Below, one piece after another: positions 35,427 through 45,613 of a stretch of 64,000 nucleotides of DNA. Made by a program: the position numbers and the translations under genes. Where the stretch lies: assembly GCF_014898815.1 (NCBI RefSeq), contig NW_026515433.1, positions 146,501 to 210,500 of the forward strand. The letters are read 5' to 3'. Source of the stretch: Panonychus citri. Lineage: Eukaryota; Arthropoda; Arachnida; Trombidiformes; Tetranychidae. Every line of letters starts with the position of its first letter. The first letter of the stretch is position 1. The notes beneath the pieces are model-generated. The model was not told the origin of the DNA and did no database searches. It was given only the letters and a program-made list of their open reading frames with translations.

Positions 35427-36223
35427 ACTGCTTTTGCCCTTTCGTGTTTTGGATGCCACCCTTGATACAGGGTTGAGCATGTGTAACATAGTCCAAATCG
35501 GGCTTTGCCAATTAAATTAACCCCGTGTGTTGTTACTTTAATTGTCGGGGAACATTTTTTCAATTTTTCATAATCTTCCTGTTTTTTAATAAAAATGGTA
35601 ACTGTTGCTAATCCGTCGTCATCTTTTTTAACCTCCAAGTAGCTTACAATCCTTCTCAGCTCGTTTTTTATTTCATCTTCTAGTTCTCTGTTGTAGCTCG
35701 TGGTCCCGCTCATTACGTACCAGCCTAGTATTGCCATTTGTACTTCCGGTGGTGTTTCCGAGAACATTTTTTCAATAATGTCTGTTGTCATTGGTTTTCG
35801 AAGCACATGAGTCTTTTTCCGTTGACCTTTCAGTGTTTCAACAATTCTTGAGCTGTAAAATTCTGTAGGATCCCATTTTTTCTTGATCGGGTGATAGATT
35901 ACAATATCTTCATCTATGAAATCGGCTTCTATCTCTTCGTCCTCTGATTCGGTCTCTGATATCATTTGTAGAATTCGTTGTTGGATTAGTACAGCTTCCG
36001 ATTCATGATCTTGTTGAGTGAGATATGCGGTGAATATATTTGCCCCTGTTAGCAGCTGAAGATTCGGGTTCCATTTATTTTTCAGGTCTCCCTGGTTCAT
36101 GTTCACTATGTCACTAAGAAATTCTCTTATGGATTCAGTGTCAGGACACTTTTCTAGAAACTTTTCACTAAGGAGCTCATTCTGTTTTAATTTTAACATT
36201 AATTCTTCAACTGTTAAGTCCAT
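35423..36223 (-). CDS. Retroelement ORF-X, unknown protein, possibly gag-like
   Basis: An open frame of 266 residues starting MDLTVEELMLKLKQNELLSE. I do not recognise the family. It has an N-terminal helical stretch, an acidic middle (SETESEDEEIEADFIDED), and a C-terminal part, VTIFIKKQEDYEKLKK...GLCYTCSTLYQGWHPKH. That order of an RRM-like segment followed by CxxC and His loosely mirrors the end of ORF1, so it may be a diverged second gag or a truncated copy of one. Its stop overlaps the stop of the antisense USP-like gene, which converges on it. An AATAAA on its own strand (35301-35296) lies about 125 bases past the stop. Confidence 0.6.
   Translation of the reverse strand: MDLTVEELMLKLKQNELLSEKFLEKCPDTESIREFLSDIVNMNQGDLKNKWNPNLQLLTGANIFTAYLTQQDHESEAVLIQQRILQMISETESEDEEIEADFIDEDIVIYHPIKKKWDPTEFYSSRIVETLKGQRKKTHVLRKPMTTDIIEKMFSETPPEVQMAILGWYVMSGTTSYNRELEDEIKNELRRIVSYLEVKKDDDGLATVTIFIKKQEDYEKLKKCSPTIKVTTHGVNLIGKARFGLCYTCSTLYQGWHPKHERAKAV
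35588..35593 (+). terminator. Polyadenylation signal for the antisense USP-like gene
   Basis: AATAAA lies 162 bases after the stop at 35426, inside ORF-X on the other strand. If it is used, the two convergent transcripts share nearly 300 bases. Confidence 0.4.
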
Positions 36224-36777
36224 TGTTGTTTATTAACTTTGTTTAGAGTTTGAGTTGTACACTTTCTCAATTCAGGTTGACACTCAGGTTTGACTGTTTG
36301 TTGTCTATTGCGAGTGTTCTTCAACTTTGACTTTATTTGAAAATGTGTCAGTTTTTCCTTAATTGTTTGTTTCTAATGATTTTTGGATTAGTTCGGAAAG
36401 TGACAGCCTTTTATTGTTTTTATTTGCAAGTGCTAATTTAAGATACATCTTTCAGTTAATTATTTGCCCTTGAGTGGGATTAGGATTATTTTGTGTAAAG
36501 TTTCAGTTTATTTATTCGTTTTAAGTGAGATACAATGTTGATTTGAATTGTTAATCCTTTTGGGATTAGTCTTAGTTTTAATTACTTGTTAATTACTTGT
36601 TAATTCTTTTTAATTGTTTTCTTTTTCTTTTTCTCATTGTTTCTTTTATCTTTTTGGATTGGAATATTTTCTCATCCTTATGTTAATTGTATTCTGAACC
36701 ATCATTGTTATTATCATTTCGATGCTACAATCTTAATTGTTGTTTTCGTGCGGCGAACCCAGTTTGGGGCTAGCTTT
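36224..36777. other. Spacer between ORF1 and ORF-X
   Basis: About 550 bases with no open frame of note. It is T-rich on the plus strand, with TTTATT hexamers near 36507 that would act as AATAAA on the minus strand after ORF1, and a short TTAATTACTTG repeat near 36585-36605. Confidence 0.5.
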
Positions 36778-36783
36778 TCACAT
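36751..36783 (+). repeat. Element motif, copy C (next to the ORF1 stop)
   Basis: Reads CCCAGTTTGGGGCTAGC, then TTTTCACATC. On the minus strand it starts at the ORF1 stop codon and continues into the untranslated spacer. Confidence 0.6.
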
Positions 36784-38110
36784 CATCAGATAATCATATT
36801 GATAGTCGATCAGCGAGATTGCCATTTGCAGTTCGCTTCGATACAATGGGCAGTTTCTGGAGTAGGCTGAGTGATCGGTTTTTTCGCATGACGCACATTT
36901 AATTTCTTGCGAGGTGCAATTTTTTATCGTGTGTCTTCCAGCGCACTTGGTGCATCTGGACTGGTTGTTGCACTTGTTTCTGGTGTGACCAAATCTGTGA
37001 CATAGTCGACAGTTGATCACATCAAAATTGTCTCTGGCTGATAGGAACGTGTAACCAACTGAGATTCTACCTTTAGAGATTTGCTCGATGGCTGATCTAA
37101 TCGCTGGGCTTACTTCAATAACAACTCCGTATTTTCCTTCTGTCATGGCGAAATATGATTTCAATTTGTATTGTTTATTATCTTTGAAACCATTTAATCG
37201 CATTATTCGGTCTATGTAATTGTTCCAGGATTCTTCTACTGGTGGTTTCATGAAGAGAATTTTAATTGCCGGTCTTCGCCATTCTGGAATTTCCGTTGTT
37301 AATGTTTTGGATTTTATTTTCTCTTGTAGTTCGTCTCGATCTTTTTCTGAGTATGTGATTATCAGAGTGTATTTTTTCCAGCATATCACTTTGAATGAGT
37401 ACGTACGTTGTAGCTTTGAGATTATTTCAGTTATTGCGTTAACTGTTCTCTCTTTTTCATCGCCATTTATTATTAATCGGAAGTATCGTTGTGTCATTTT
37501 CCATGGCCACCAATTGGCTGGGATATTCTTGGGTGTTATTTGTTTTGTTTCGATATTCATTGATCTTTTTATTTTTTTCTTCTTAGGTTGAATTGTATCA
37601 AGTAGTTCATCTTCCGAGGAGTCGGTTGGGTCTTCCGAGTCTTCTTCTACAGCGACCGCAGGTTCGGCGTTAGCTTTCACACCTCTGATGTGTTTTTCCA
37701 TTATCTTGATATTTGCCCGAAGAAAGCCCAGTTGTTTATCTGTTATCAAATTACCTTTTTCATCTCTTGGGTTAGCCATCGCTTGTTTGATAAGCGACAT
37801 ATCTTCTTCAAGCAGAATAGCGTTAGTTTCTTTCAGGTTTTTCATAATTTGGTCTCTTTCTGGCTTTTTATCATTTTCATTTCCAAATGCTTTTCTCATG
37901 CGATCTATCGCCTCAGAGTAGCGGACTTTGTCCGTTTCCTCTGACGATGGGCATTTGGGTATGATCTGTTAAAGATTATGGTTTTTGAAATACATTTGTT
38001 AGTAACTGCTTTTTTTTTTATTAAGTACATTTGTTTATGAGTACATTTATTCACAGGGGTATTTGTTTTTGGTCTTTAATTGTGTTTCTTACCTTTTTTC
38101 TAGATGTCAT
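36778..38110 (-). CDS. Retroelement ORF1/gag-like protein with three zinc knuckles and an intron
   Basis: A long frame runs from 37965 to 36778. Read upstream in frame, it meets a 3' splice site (TTTAACAG) at 37966; a matching donor (AAG|GTAAGA) at 38092 follows ATG ACA TCT AGA AAA AAG, giving exon 1 38110-38093 and about 401 residues. If unspliced, the first ATG is at 37899 (373 residues). The middle is an RRM-like segment. The end has three knuckles, CRLCHRFGHTRNKC, CTKCAGRHTIKNC and CASCEKTDHSAYSRNC, the pattern of R1/I/Jockey ORF1 proteins, which bind element RNA into a particle. A TATA-like sequence sits upstream. An intron in a retrotransposon ORF1 is unusual, because copying spliced RNA would remove it. 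Confidence 0.85.
37651..37682 (+). repeat. Element motif, copy D (inside ORF1)
   Basis: The most diverged copy: GCGACCGCAGGTTCGGCG, then TTAGCTTTCACACC. It is coding on the minus strand (VKANAEPAV). Confidence 0.45.
38066..38074 (-). other. AT-rich part of the ORF1 intron
   Basis: The proposed intron spans 38092-37966 (127 nt). This interior stretch (ATTAAAGACC on the minus strand) is AT-rich and contains no long open frame. Confidence 0.25.
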
Positions 38111-38165
38111 TTTGTTTTTGTTGATACCTGTCGTCTTTGTATATTTGTCTTCTCGCACTTGGTTG

Positions 38166-38173
38166 ATTTATAT
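38166..38173 (-). promoter_or_regulatory. TATA-like box upstream of ORF1
   Basis: ATATAAAT on the minus strand lies about 60 bases before the proposed ATG and just inside the right border motif AGGGTCACA. This fits an ordinary RNA polymerase II promoter for ORF1. Confidence 0.4.
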
Positions 38174-38186
38174 GTAGAGGGTCACA

Positions 38187-39053
38187 GTGATGCCAGTCTC
38201 AATGATGAAAGGTAGATGACAATAAGGGAACAGATTATCTAATAATTCACAGTGAAAGGAGTTTGATGTCAGTTATCGTTGTTTAATCACGTTAAAAATA
38301 TTTATTTTCCCAAATTGGAACTAGTCCCACGGTATGATAGTCACTGTCAAGACACTATAGGGTCAAAAAGGAAAAGGAGAAATTTCAACCTTACTCTTCA
38401 AAGGCAGGAGATAAAGTTGTTGACTTCACCATATGAGAGGAAAAGCAGACAGAATTACACATGTGAAGACAGAGAAAGTTTTCTCTTTCTTTTTCTTGTT
38501 TCTTTTTGTGATTTTAAGAGAAGAAAAAATTAGATGTAAGATTATTGTGAATCTTTTTGATTGTATTTTTAAATCTTCTTCTTCCTCTCGTCATTAAATT
38601 GAAAACCATCATCATCTCCTTCATCTTCATCGTAATCATCACCATTATTTTCACCGACTGATCTCAAGTAACACAATTTAATCTCTCATTAAGTGATAAC
38701 CACCATGACAACAATTCCTCTGGTATTGAGTGGCTACCAAAGCTACTGAAGTTAATCACAATCCGACTGCCAAATTGATATAGTCCTTTAGTTTACTTAA
38801 TGTTACAATTAACTCGTTTTGTTGGTATTATTTTGCTCAATCGGTCGGTCAAATTGTGGATTGGTAACCCATGTGATACTCAACATGATTAACTACTCCA
38901 TTGATTGTTTTTGATCTTTTGTTTTGCTATTTTTTTTATTCAATCTTTAATCATCTTTAATTGTTATTCCTGTTCACTTAGAACAATGTTTTCCTTTAAT
39001 TGAAATTTGTATTCTACTAATACTTACTTAGTGACTGTAAATAATCAAACATT
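38187..39053. other. intergenic between the element and C2CD5
   Basis: AT-rich DNA. A plus-strand open frame at 38279-38533 shows no family features. The C2CD5 leader and promoter should lie in the right half. Confidence 0.5.
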
Positions 39054-42000
39054 ATGCCGGGTAAAGTAAAAGTGCGAATAATCGCTGGACGCAATTTACC
39101 AGTGATGGACAAATCATCTGATACTTCCGATGCTTTTGTTGAGGTGAATATCAATCGGTTGATTGTGGCTTCAATTTAATCGATTCTCATTTCTTCTTTT
39201 CACCAGGTTAAATTAGGTAACACCACTTATAAAACTGAGGTTTATCGTCATTCATTGAACCCATGTTGGAACTCGGACTGTTTCAGATTTGAGGTAGACG
39301 ACGAGGAGCTTCAAGATGAACCACTTCAAATCCGGATTATGGATTATGATACCTACTCTGCTAATGATGCCATTGGGAAGGTCTACATTGATCTTAATCC
39401 ATTGCTCTACAAAGATTCAGTTCATGCCATGTGGGGCTGGTTCCCCATCTATGACACAATGCATGGGATTCGTGGTGAAGTTCATTGTGCAGTCAAAGTT
39501 GATCTTTTCTCCGATTCCAATCGATATCGTCAGTCTTCTTGTGGTGTTCGCTTCTTCTACTCTCACAGTGTACCTCATGGTTATGTTTGTCAGGCGATTC
39601 TTGGATTTGTCGAAGAATTGGTTGTTAATGATGATCCAGAATATCAATGGATTGATAAAATTCGTACGCCAAGAGCAAGTAACGAAGCGAGACAAACTCT
39701 TTTCTCCAAATTATCTGGCGAAGTGAAAAGAAAAATTGGTCTCAAAGCTCTGGAACTTGGCGGAAATTCTGTTGTTGGGTAATTTTGACTCATGTTTATA
39801 TTTCTTCTAACTACTAATAATATTCATCTTGATTTCTGAGCTCTCATGAAAGTGAATGAATATTTTCCTTCATCTATACAATTTTCTTTTTTGTTAACAA
39901 AAGAAACATCAGTTTCTGAACAATTATTCTCCAAACAATAATTAATCATTTGAGTTTCTTTTTGTTCAATGATACATATTATTCAGAAAAGGGAGTAACT
40001 CATGAAATATTGTCGAAAAAGAAACCTTTCTTTTTCTTTTCTTATTGTTCTGAACCTTCTCTTCTTTTCTTTTCACGAATAAACTTCAGGTATCAACAAT
40101 ATTTTGACCTTGAAGGCGAATCTGGTATCGTCGTGAGAGGCATTGGAACTGCTGTAATTCTAACAAAGATCGACAATAATATTGCTCGATATCAACATGG
40201 ACGAACTCAACTCGGTTCATCTTCTCAAGCTCAATCTTCCACCTTGAATGAAGAGTAAGAACAATTTTTCAATCATCTTCATCCTTTGCCTATCATTTTC
40301 TTTCTATCCTTATTTCGATAATTTGATCCTTGGTTCGTTTGTTATTCATTCATTTTCCCAGAATTCACTTTCTTACTGATCAGATTTCCGTCAATTTATT
40401 TTGATTTCTTTATTTATTTGTTAATAATCTTCATTATAATCATTTGCTTATCTGACTTTTGGGTATTTCTTTCGTTCCTTTCGTCTTTTCCTCTTTTCCT
40501 CTCTTCCTTCCTTTCATCAAATTGCATTTTCTTTTCCTTTTTCTTGGTGTTATTCTGTCATATTAAATGATGATTAAATACCATGATGATTATCGCTCTA
40601 ATCTTCATACGATGCTTATATTAACTGATGGTTGTCCGGTTGTCGATTTCATTAATCATACAAAATCACATTCTGTGTCTCTCTGGTCTCTGCTTTGCCT
40701 CTTGTGTGTCTAATTGCTGCTTTTCATGAAGATTTTGTGAAAAACTTTCATCTACTAAGCATCAACCAGAGTCTTTAATCGGGACTTGCTTTCCTTGCGA
40801 TCAAACCAAATTAGCTTCTTCCTTACAAACTCACATGATCCCAGTTGCATTCCTATCAGATATCGAAATACCTTTTTATCCTCATCACTCGTATCCTCTT
40901 TCATCTTCACCTTCATCTCAACCTTCCCGCTCTTCATCTCCTGTTTTCATTTTCACCTCATCTCCAAAATTATGTAATTGGTTTTGTAAGTTAACTCGAA
41001 GTAGTAAAGGAGGAACGAGCGGAGGAAGTAACAGCGGAGTCGCTGTTAGTCTCAAGAAAAATTCATCTTCCAGCACAAACGTAGGTTCCAGTGGATCAAT
41101 TAAGCTTCCTAAACTGCGAATAGGTTTATCTAAAGATGCAGAGACTGATCTTTTTTTAGACAAGAAACATCGTCACTCGACGACTGCTTCTTCTTCTCGG
41201 GCCATTCTAACCTCTAAACCCGCTCTCAAACGAGTTGCTTCCCAACCAACTACACCTTCGGGCTTTTCATCAGCTCCTAATCGATTAGTTCAAACCCCTT
41301 CTGTTGTTCTGCCTGTTTCTTTAGACTCTTATAACGATAGACATTTCACCTTTGAGCCAACCCATCATCCTCTTCCTGTTTCTCCATCGCCATCGAAATC
41401 ATTTGCTTCACAAAACGCTGTTACATCTTCTATTGCTAATCATCCTTTACGTTGGTTAACATCGCACTCCAATGATTTTGAGGATTTAATTGAAATTGAT
41501 CCACTGCCACAATCACCATACTTCTATTCACCTTCATCTCATAACTTTTCAATATCACCCAGGTTATCATCATCATCAGCTGTACCTTCCAGTGCACCAA
41601 TGACCGCCATTAATACTCTGACGATTAATAAACAAACCTCCGGTTCTATCAATATCTCCAACAACAACAGTTATGCACCAAATTCCAGTCTTACCACTAA
41701 TAAGGATGCAATAGTGATACCCAATTCTACTTCACCAACATCATTTGTAAATCCACTGGACAAAAACTTCGAAAGTAACTTAATTAATACAAATGGTACA
41801 CATACTCACAATTTCCCATCAACGAGCAATAAAATTGGATCTCCGACTAAAGTAGGTATGGGACAACTTCATCGACGAGGTTCTTCCGATCCCGATCTGT
41901 CAACCACACCAACCAAGCCCAGTAGCAGTCACAGTAGCAATTGTGGAAGTGTTGGAAAAACTAATGTCAAATTTATGATTTCGCCTGAAAATCTTCATCT

Positions 42001-44486
42001 TCTCGTAAGTATTGAAATGTTGTTATTGTTTGATAAACACCAAAACGCTTATAAACTAAACAATCAACATGTGATTTTATTTATGTGGCATCGTCGAGTT
42101 ATTAATTGTTAATATCTCATTTTTTTCTCAGGAATATCCTTTTATAACCATGAAACAATTTCCTCCTGGATTCATCGCTCACATCGGAGGAACAGTTTCT
42201 TCGCGGTCTGTAAAACTTTTAGATCACATCAACTGTCCAGAAGATCCAGAAACTCGTGATGCGTGGTGGATGGAATTAAGAAAAGAAATTAGAAGCCATT
42301 GCCGTAGTTTAGCTTGTAACGCTGTTCTGGGCTATTCTGAGGCCACTTATATCTGGTTTGTTAAAGAATAACGAAAATGTTTAGTTATTTATTTCATCTG
42401 TTTTTCTCTCTGATTTCAGCGATAATGTTGTTATACTTTCGGCCAGTGGGACTGCTGTTGTTCTGTCTCGAGGTGGAGAACATGATATGGTTTCTAATCG
42501 AGGTTCAGTGACCGAGAAATCAAAGAGTGACCATGAAAGTAATTTATCTTCTACAAACCAATCAGCTGTAGGAGGCTCAACAGCACCATCATCGACTGTA
42601 CCTTCGAACCCGATTCTCTCCACAACCAAAGCAGACACTAGTAAAACATCACGAACTCACCAGAATTCAGATTATCAACAACCTTCTTCAACATCAAATT
42701 GCAGCATTTGCCATATTCCTTATCCAGAATCAAGTGTACCGTTTCATTCATCGTTGCTCAATTGTAGAATTTGTAAGAAAGCCAAAGTCTCTGATGTTTT
42801 GTTCATGACAATTGAGCCTCCAAGTAACATACCAATTGTTGGTCGTGGTTGCCTCATCCAGGCTCGAGTTTGTCGTAATAAGAGAGATAGTAAAGGAGAG
42901 CAATGTGCCAAGGAGCTAAGTGATGTAACTAATCATGAGATTTAAACTTTTGGATAGGTTACAATTGATTCTCATGTTAATTTATTTTTTCATTTTCTTT
43001 TTTTCTTAATCAGAGCTTACCTTTTCTGGAACATGAATTGCATCGACAATTACTTAGTAAGGTTAAAGTAAAAGGAATGAATGCAATCTTCGGATTGAAA
43101 GTACAAATATCATTCGGAGAAAACATGTTGATTGCTTTAGCTGTAAGTACAATTAAGAGATGAAATACATGTAAATAGAAAATAATTTCATCACTTTCAG
43201 GTAACTGAACATTTCCATTAATTCTTGTCGATTTTTCCTCAGACTGGAACAGGTTCTTATGTAGGTGCCTTACCACCACCCGATCCACCACAAATATCAT
43301 CTGGAAAGGGAGTTAAAACTACGGATTTGAATGCGATTCAAAAATTAATTTTAGAAAGTATGTCCAGAAATCGAGAACATTACGGCTTGACTGACATTCC
43401 GCATGAAGAGCGAGAACCTTCGGAAGGAGAGGGTGAAAAAAATGGAACCAAAATAGCAGAAAGTGACAAAGAATTGGAATATGTTGATAACTACGGAAAG
43501 AAAAAAGATCTCGAGCAATTCTTAGGGAGCAAGGATGGTTGTGTTGTCCTAGAAGTCGACGATACAGAAGATGCGGACATAATTTCACTCATGATCGACT
43601 CAGATGTTCCTAAAGGCTACGAAATCTGTAATACTGAAACTATGCCTGGACTGTCTGGTCATTTCTCTGGTGTCCTACAAACATTTGCTCAAGTTCACAG
43701 AGTTAAACTCATTGCGATTAAACAGTTTGGACAACAGTTCGATTGGATTATTCAAGGACTTTTCGTTAAACTGCGTCGCCTTGTACCTTGTTGCCTGACG
43801 GACATAAAATTTCACGTTGATTTACCTGAACAAGATTTAGTCCAAGTCACAGTTCTTGGAAGTGCTATCGGAATCGTTGGATCAACAACTCTCGGTTCCA
43901 TGGGCAAAGGAAGCCTGTACTTGCCTCCTACATCAACATATCGACGACGTCGGACTCTTTCAGCAAACGATTCATGTGATGAATTATTATTCACTATGGA
44001 CGATGATCATGGAAATAATCAAGAAGATTTAGATGATTTGAAGCGGGAAAGTTTCACTCCATCCGAAGCCTTATCCGAGTCAAACGGAATTGAATTAACT
44101 CCACTAAGTTACATACCCGGTGCTCATATTCACAAATATCTTGGAAACTTGGATTTCTTTTTTATTCGAGAGACAACAAGTATTCGTGAAAGTGGTGGTC
44201 TCAATGGCTTCATTCACAGTTTTCTCAGTGAAGTTTTCGCCATCGTTCGTGCTCATGTCGCGAGTTTAAGTGGAAATGCGATGGTCTCTCTACATTTGAC
44301 TCAATGTGTTCTCGTTCACAATCCACACAAAAATCAGGTTTGATTAATTTGATTCTATTCGCATTCAAACTCATACTTTATTCTTTCTATTTTCTTTACC
44401 CTCAGGCTCAGTGTTTGATCAATATCGCTGGAGACGCTGTTTCGATTCAAAGTTGCTCAACAAAACCAATCGCGATTGCACGTTAA
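39054..44486 (+). CDS. C2CD5: C2 domain-containing protein 5 (C2CD5/CDP138)
   Basis: Clear exons are 39054-39143, 39207-39778, 40090-40254, a Ser-rich exon ending at 42004, 42132-42355, 42420-42924, 43014-43142, 43243-44337 and 44406-44486. The start MPGKVKVRIIAGRNLPVMDK opens a C2 domain (about 1-120) with LNPCWNSDxFxFEVDDEELQDEPLQI and DYDTYSANDAIGKVYIDLNPLLY. Then come RQSSCGVRFF, DPEYQWIDKIRTPRASNEARQ, DLEGESGIVVRGIGTA, GTVSSRSVKLLDHI, ILSASGTA, a Cys pair module and GKGMNAxFGLK-like blocks. Human C2CD5 is a calcium- and lipid-binding protein needed for insulin-stimulated GLUT4 vesicle fusion. The 5' border of the Ser-rich exon (near 40.83-41.0 kb) is uncertain: several AGs exist and none is clearly best. 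That exon is much expanded with Ser, Thr, Pro and Asn relative to the human linker. Confidence 0.93.
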
Positions 44487-45613
44487 TTGTAATTAATCGA
44501 TTGAAAAACATTTCAAACCAAAACTCAATCTTTTTGCTCCAAAAATGAAACACATCTATTAATATAAACTCAAAACAATTGCTTCAATCAACTATTCTTA
44601 GCTAGTCTTTGGTAAAATATTAAGAATATTAATATTAATGACAATATCAAACGTAATAATCAAAAGAGTCAATTTAAGAACAATCATTTATCGAAACTAA
44701 AGTTCAAGTGTAATAAAGAAAATGTAACATATGAAAGGACATGACAAAAATTCAACAAACTTAATCTAATTTTTCATGGATTAAAATTGATTGTAACAAT
44801 TTAAACACGGAAATGTTAGGAGACTCAAATAAACCATAATTAAATATACAATGTAATTGTATGAATATACTCATAAAAATGAACTGATAACCAGTCAGAA
44901 AACCAGTCAATGATAAAATCTAATTGAAGGGCTTTTCCATTAACTAATTTTTTTTAAACCAATTTGATTAATCTGAATTATGGTGAGTTTTTTAGATAAG
45001 ATTATCTAATCATCACTACGATTAGATTACTTGTTGGTTATTTGAAAAGCACAGTGGAAGCTACGGCAAAAAGTTAATGGAAAAGGTAAAGCTCGGTTAT
45101 TTTTCGCAATCAGCTGACAATTAACCAACCAGCTGATATTTTAATCAACATTAACCGAGTTTAATTTGGTTTTTCAGTTAATAGAAAAGCCCTTGAGATC
45201 CATCATTAACTATTAATCAAATGATTGAAAATTATCATTAATTTGCATTTGAATTCACAATTGGCGCGTTTAAAAAACAACCAATGAAATTGAAAAATCT
45301 AAGAAAAAATAAACGATTTTTATTTCAGTATAATGATCGATAATATTGTTTTGTTCGATCTATGAATCGATTACTTGGACTTTTTGTTATTTTTCTCTGT
45401 CTGTCTTTCTTTCTTTCTTCTCATCGCTTTTAAAAATCGATAAACTTAGTAGAAAATCGATCTTTTATTCCATACGAATGAACGATTTATATCGATGTTT
45501 AGAAAATGAAAGTTTTGTCTTTTCTTTTATTGTTATTTATCAGTTTTGACAATTTATTTATTCAAACCAATTTATACTTTATACTTTAATGAGCATTAGT
45601 CAGAGCTCACACC
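44487..45613. other. intergenic between C2CD5 and TBL1XR1
   Basis: AT-rich DNA. Two TTTCAGTTAA/GAAAAGCCC stretches near 44930 and 45180 look like short inverted copies (AAGGGCTTTTCCATTAACT and AGTTAATAGAAAAGCCCTT). No gene was seen. Confidence 0.5.

Larger units (their letters stand above)
30613..38186 (-). mobile_element. Non-LTR-retrotransposon-like element with an antisense gene
   Basis: On the minus strand the order is an ORF1/gag-like gene (38110-36778), ORF-X (36223-35423) and an endonuclease/reverse transcriptase (33825-30688). A spliced gene occupies 33864-35426 on the plus strand between the last two. The minus, presumed RNA, strand looks A-rich throughout, including across the antisense gene. 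I placed borders at a 9-bp inverted match, TGTGACCCT (30613-30621) and AGGGTCACA (38178-38186), which brackets all parts but may be chance; no clear target-site duplication was found. ORF1 and the polymerase resemble the R1/I/Jockey group, which has APE endonuclease and triple zinc-knuckle ORF1. All frames are open, so the insertion is recent or maintained. Whether the four genes form one unit or a nested insertion cannot be settled from a single copy. Confidence 0.7.

Noticed and set aside
38279..38533. 84-codon frame right of the retroelement
   Set aside because: No motif, and it lies outside the proposed border. It may be an eroded piece but cannot be supported.
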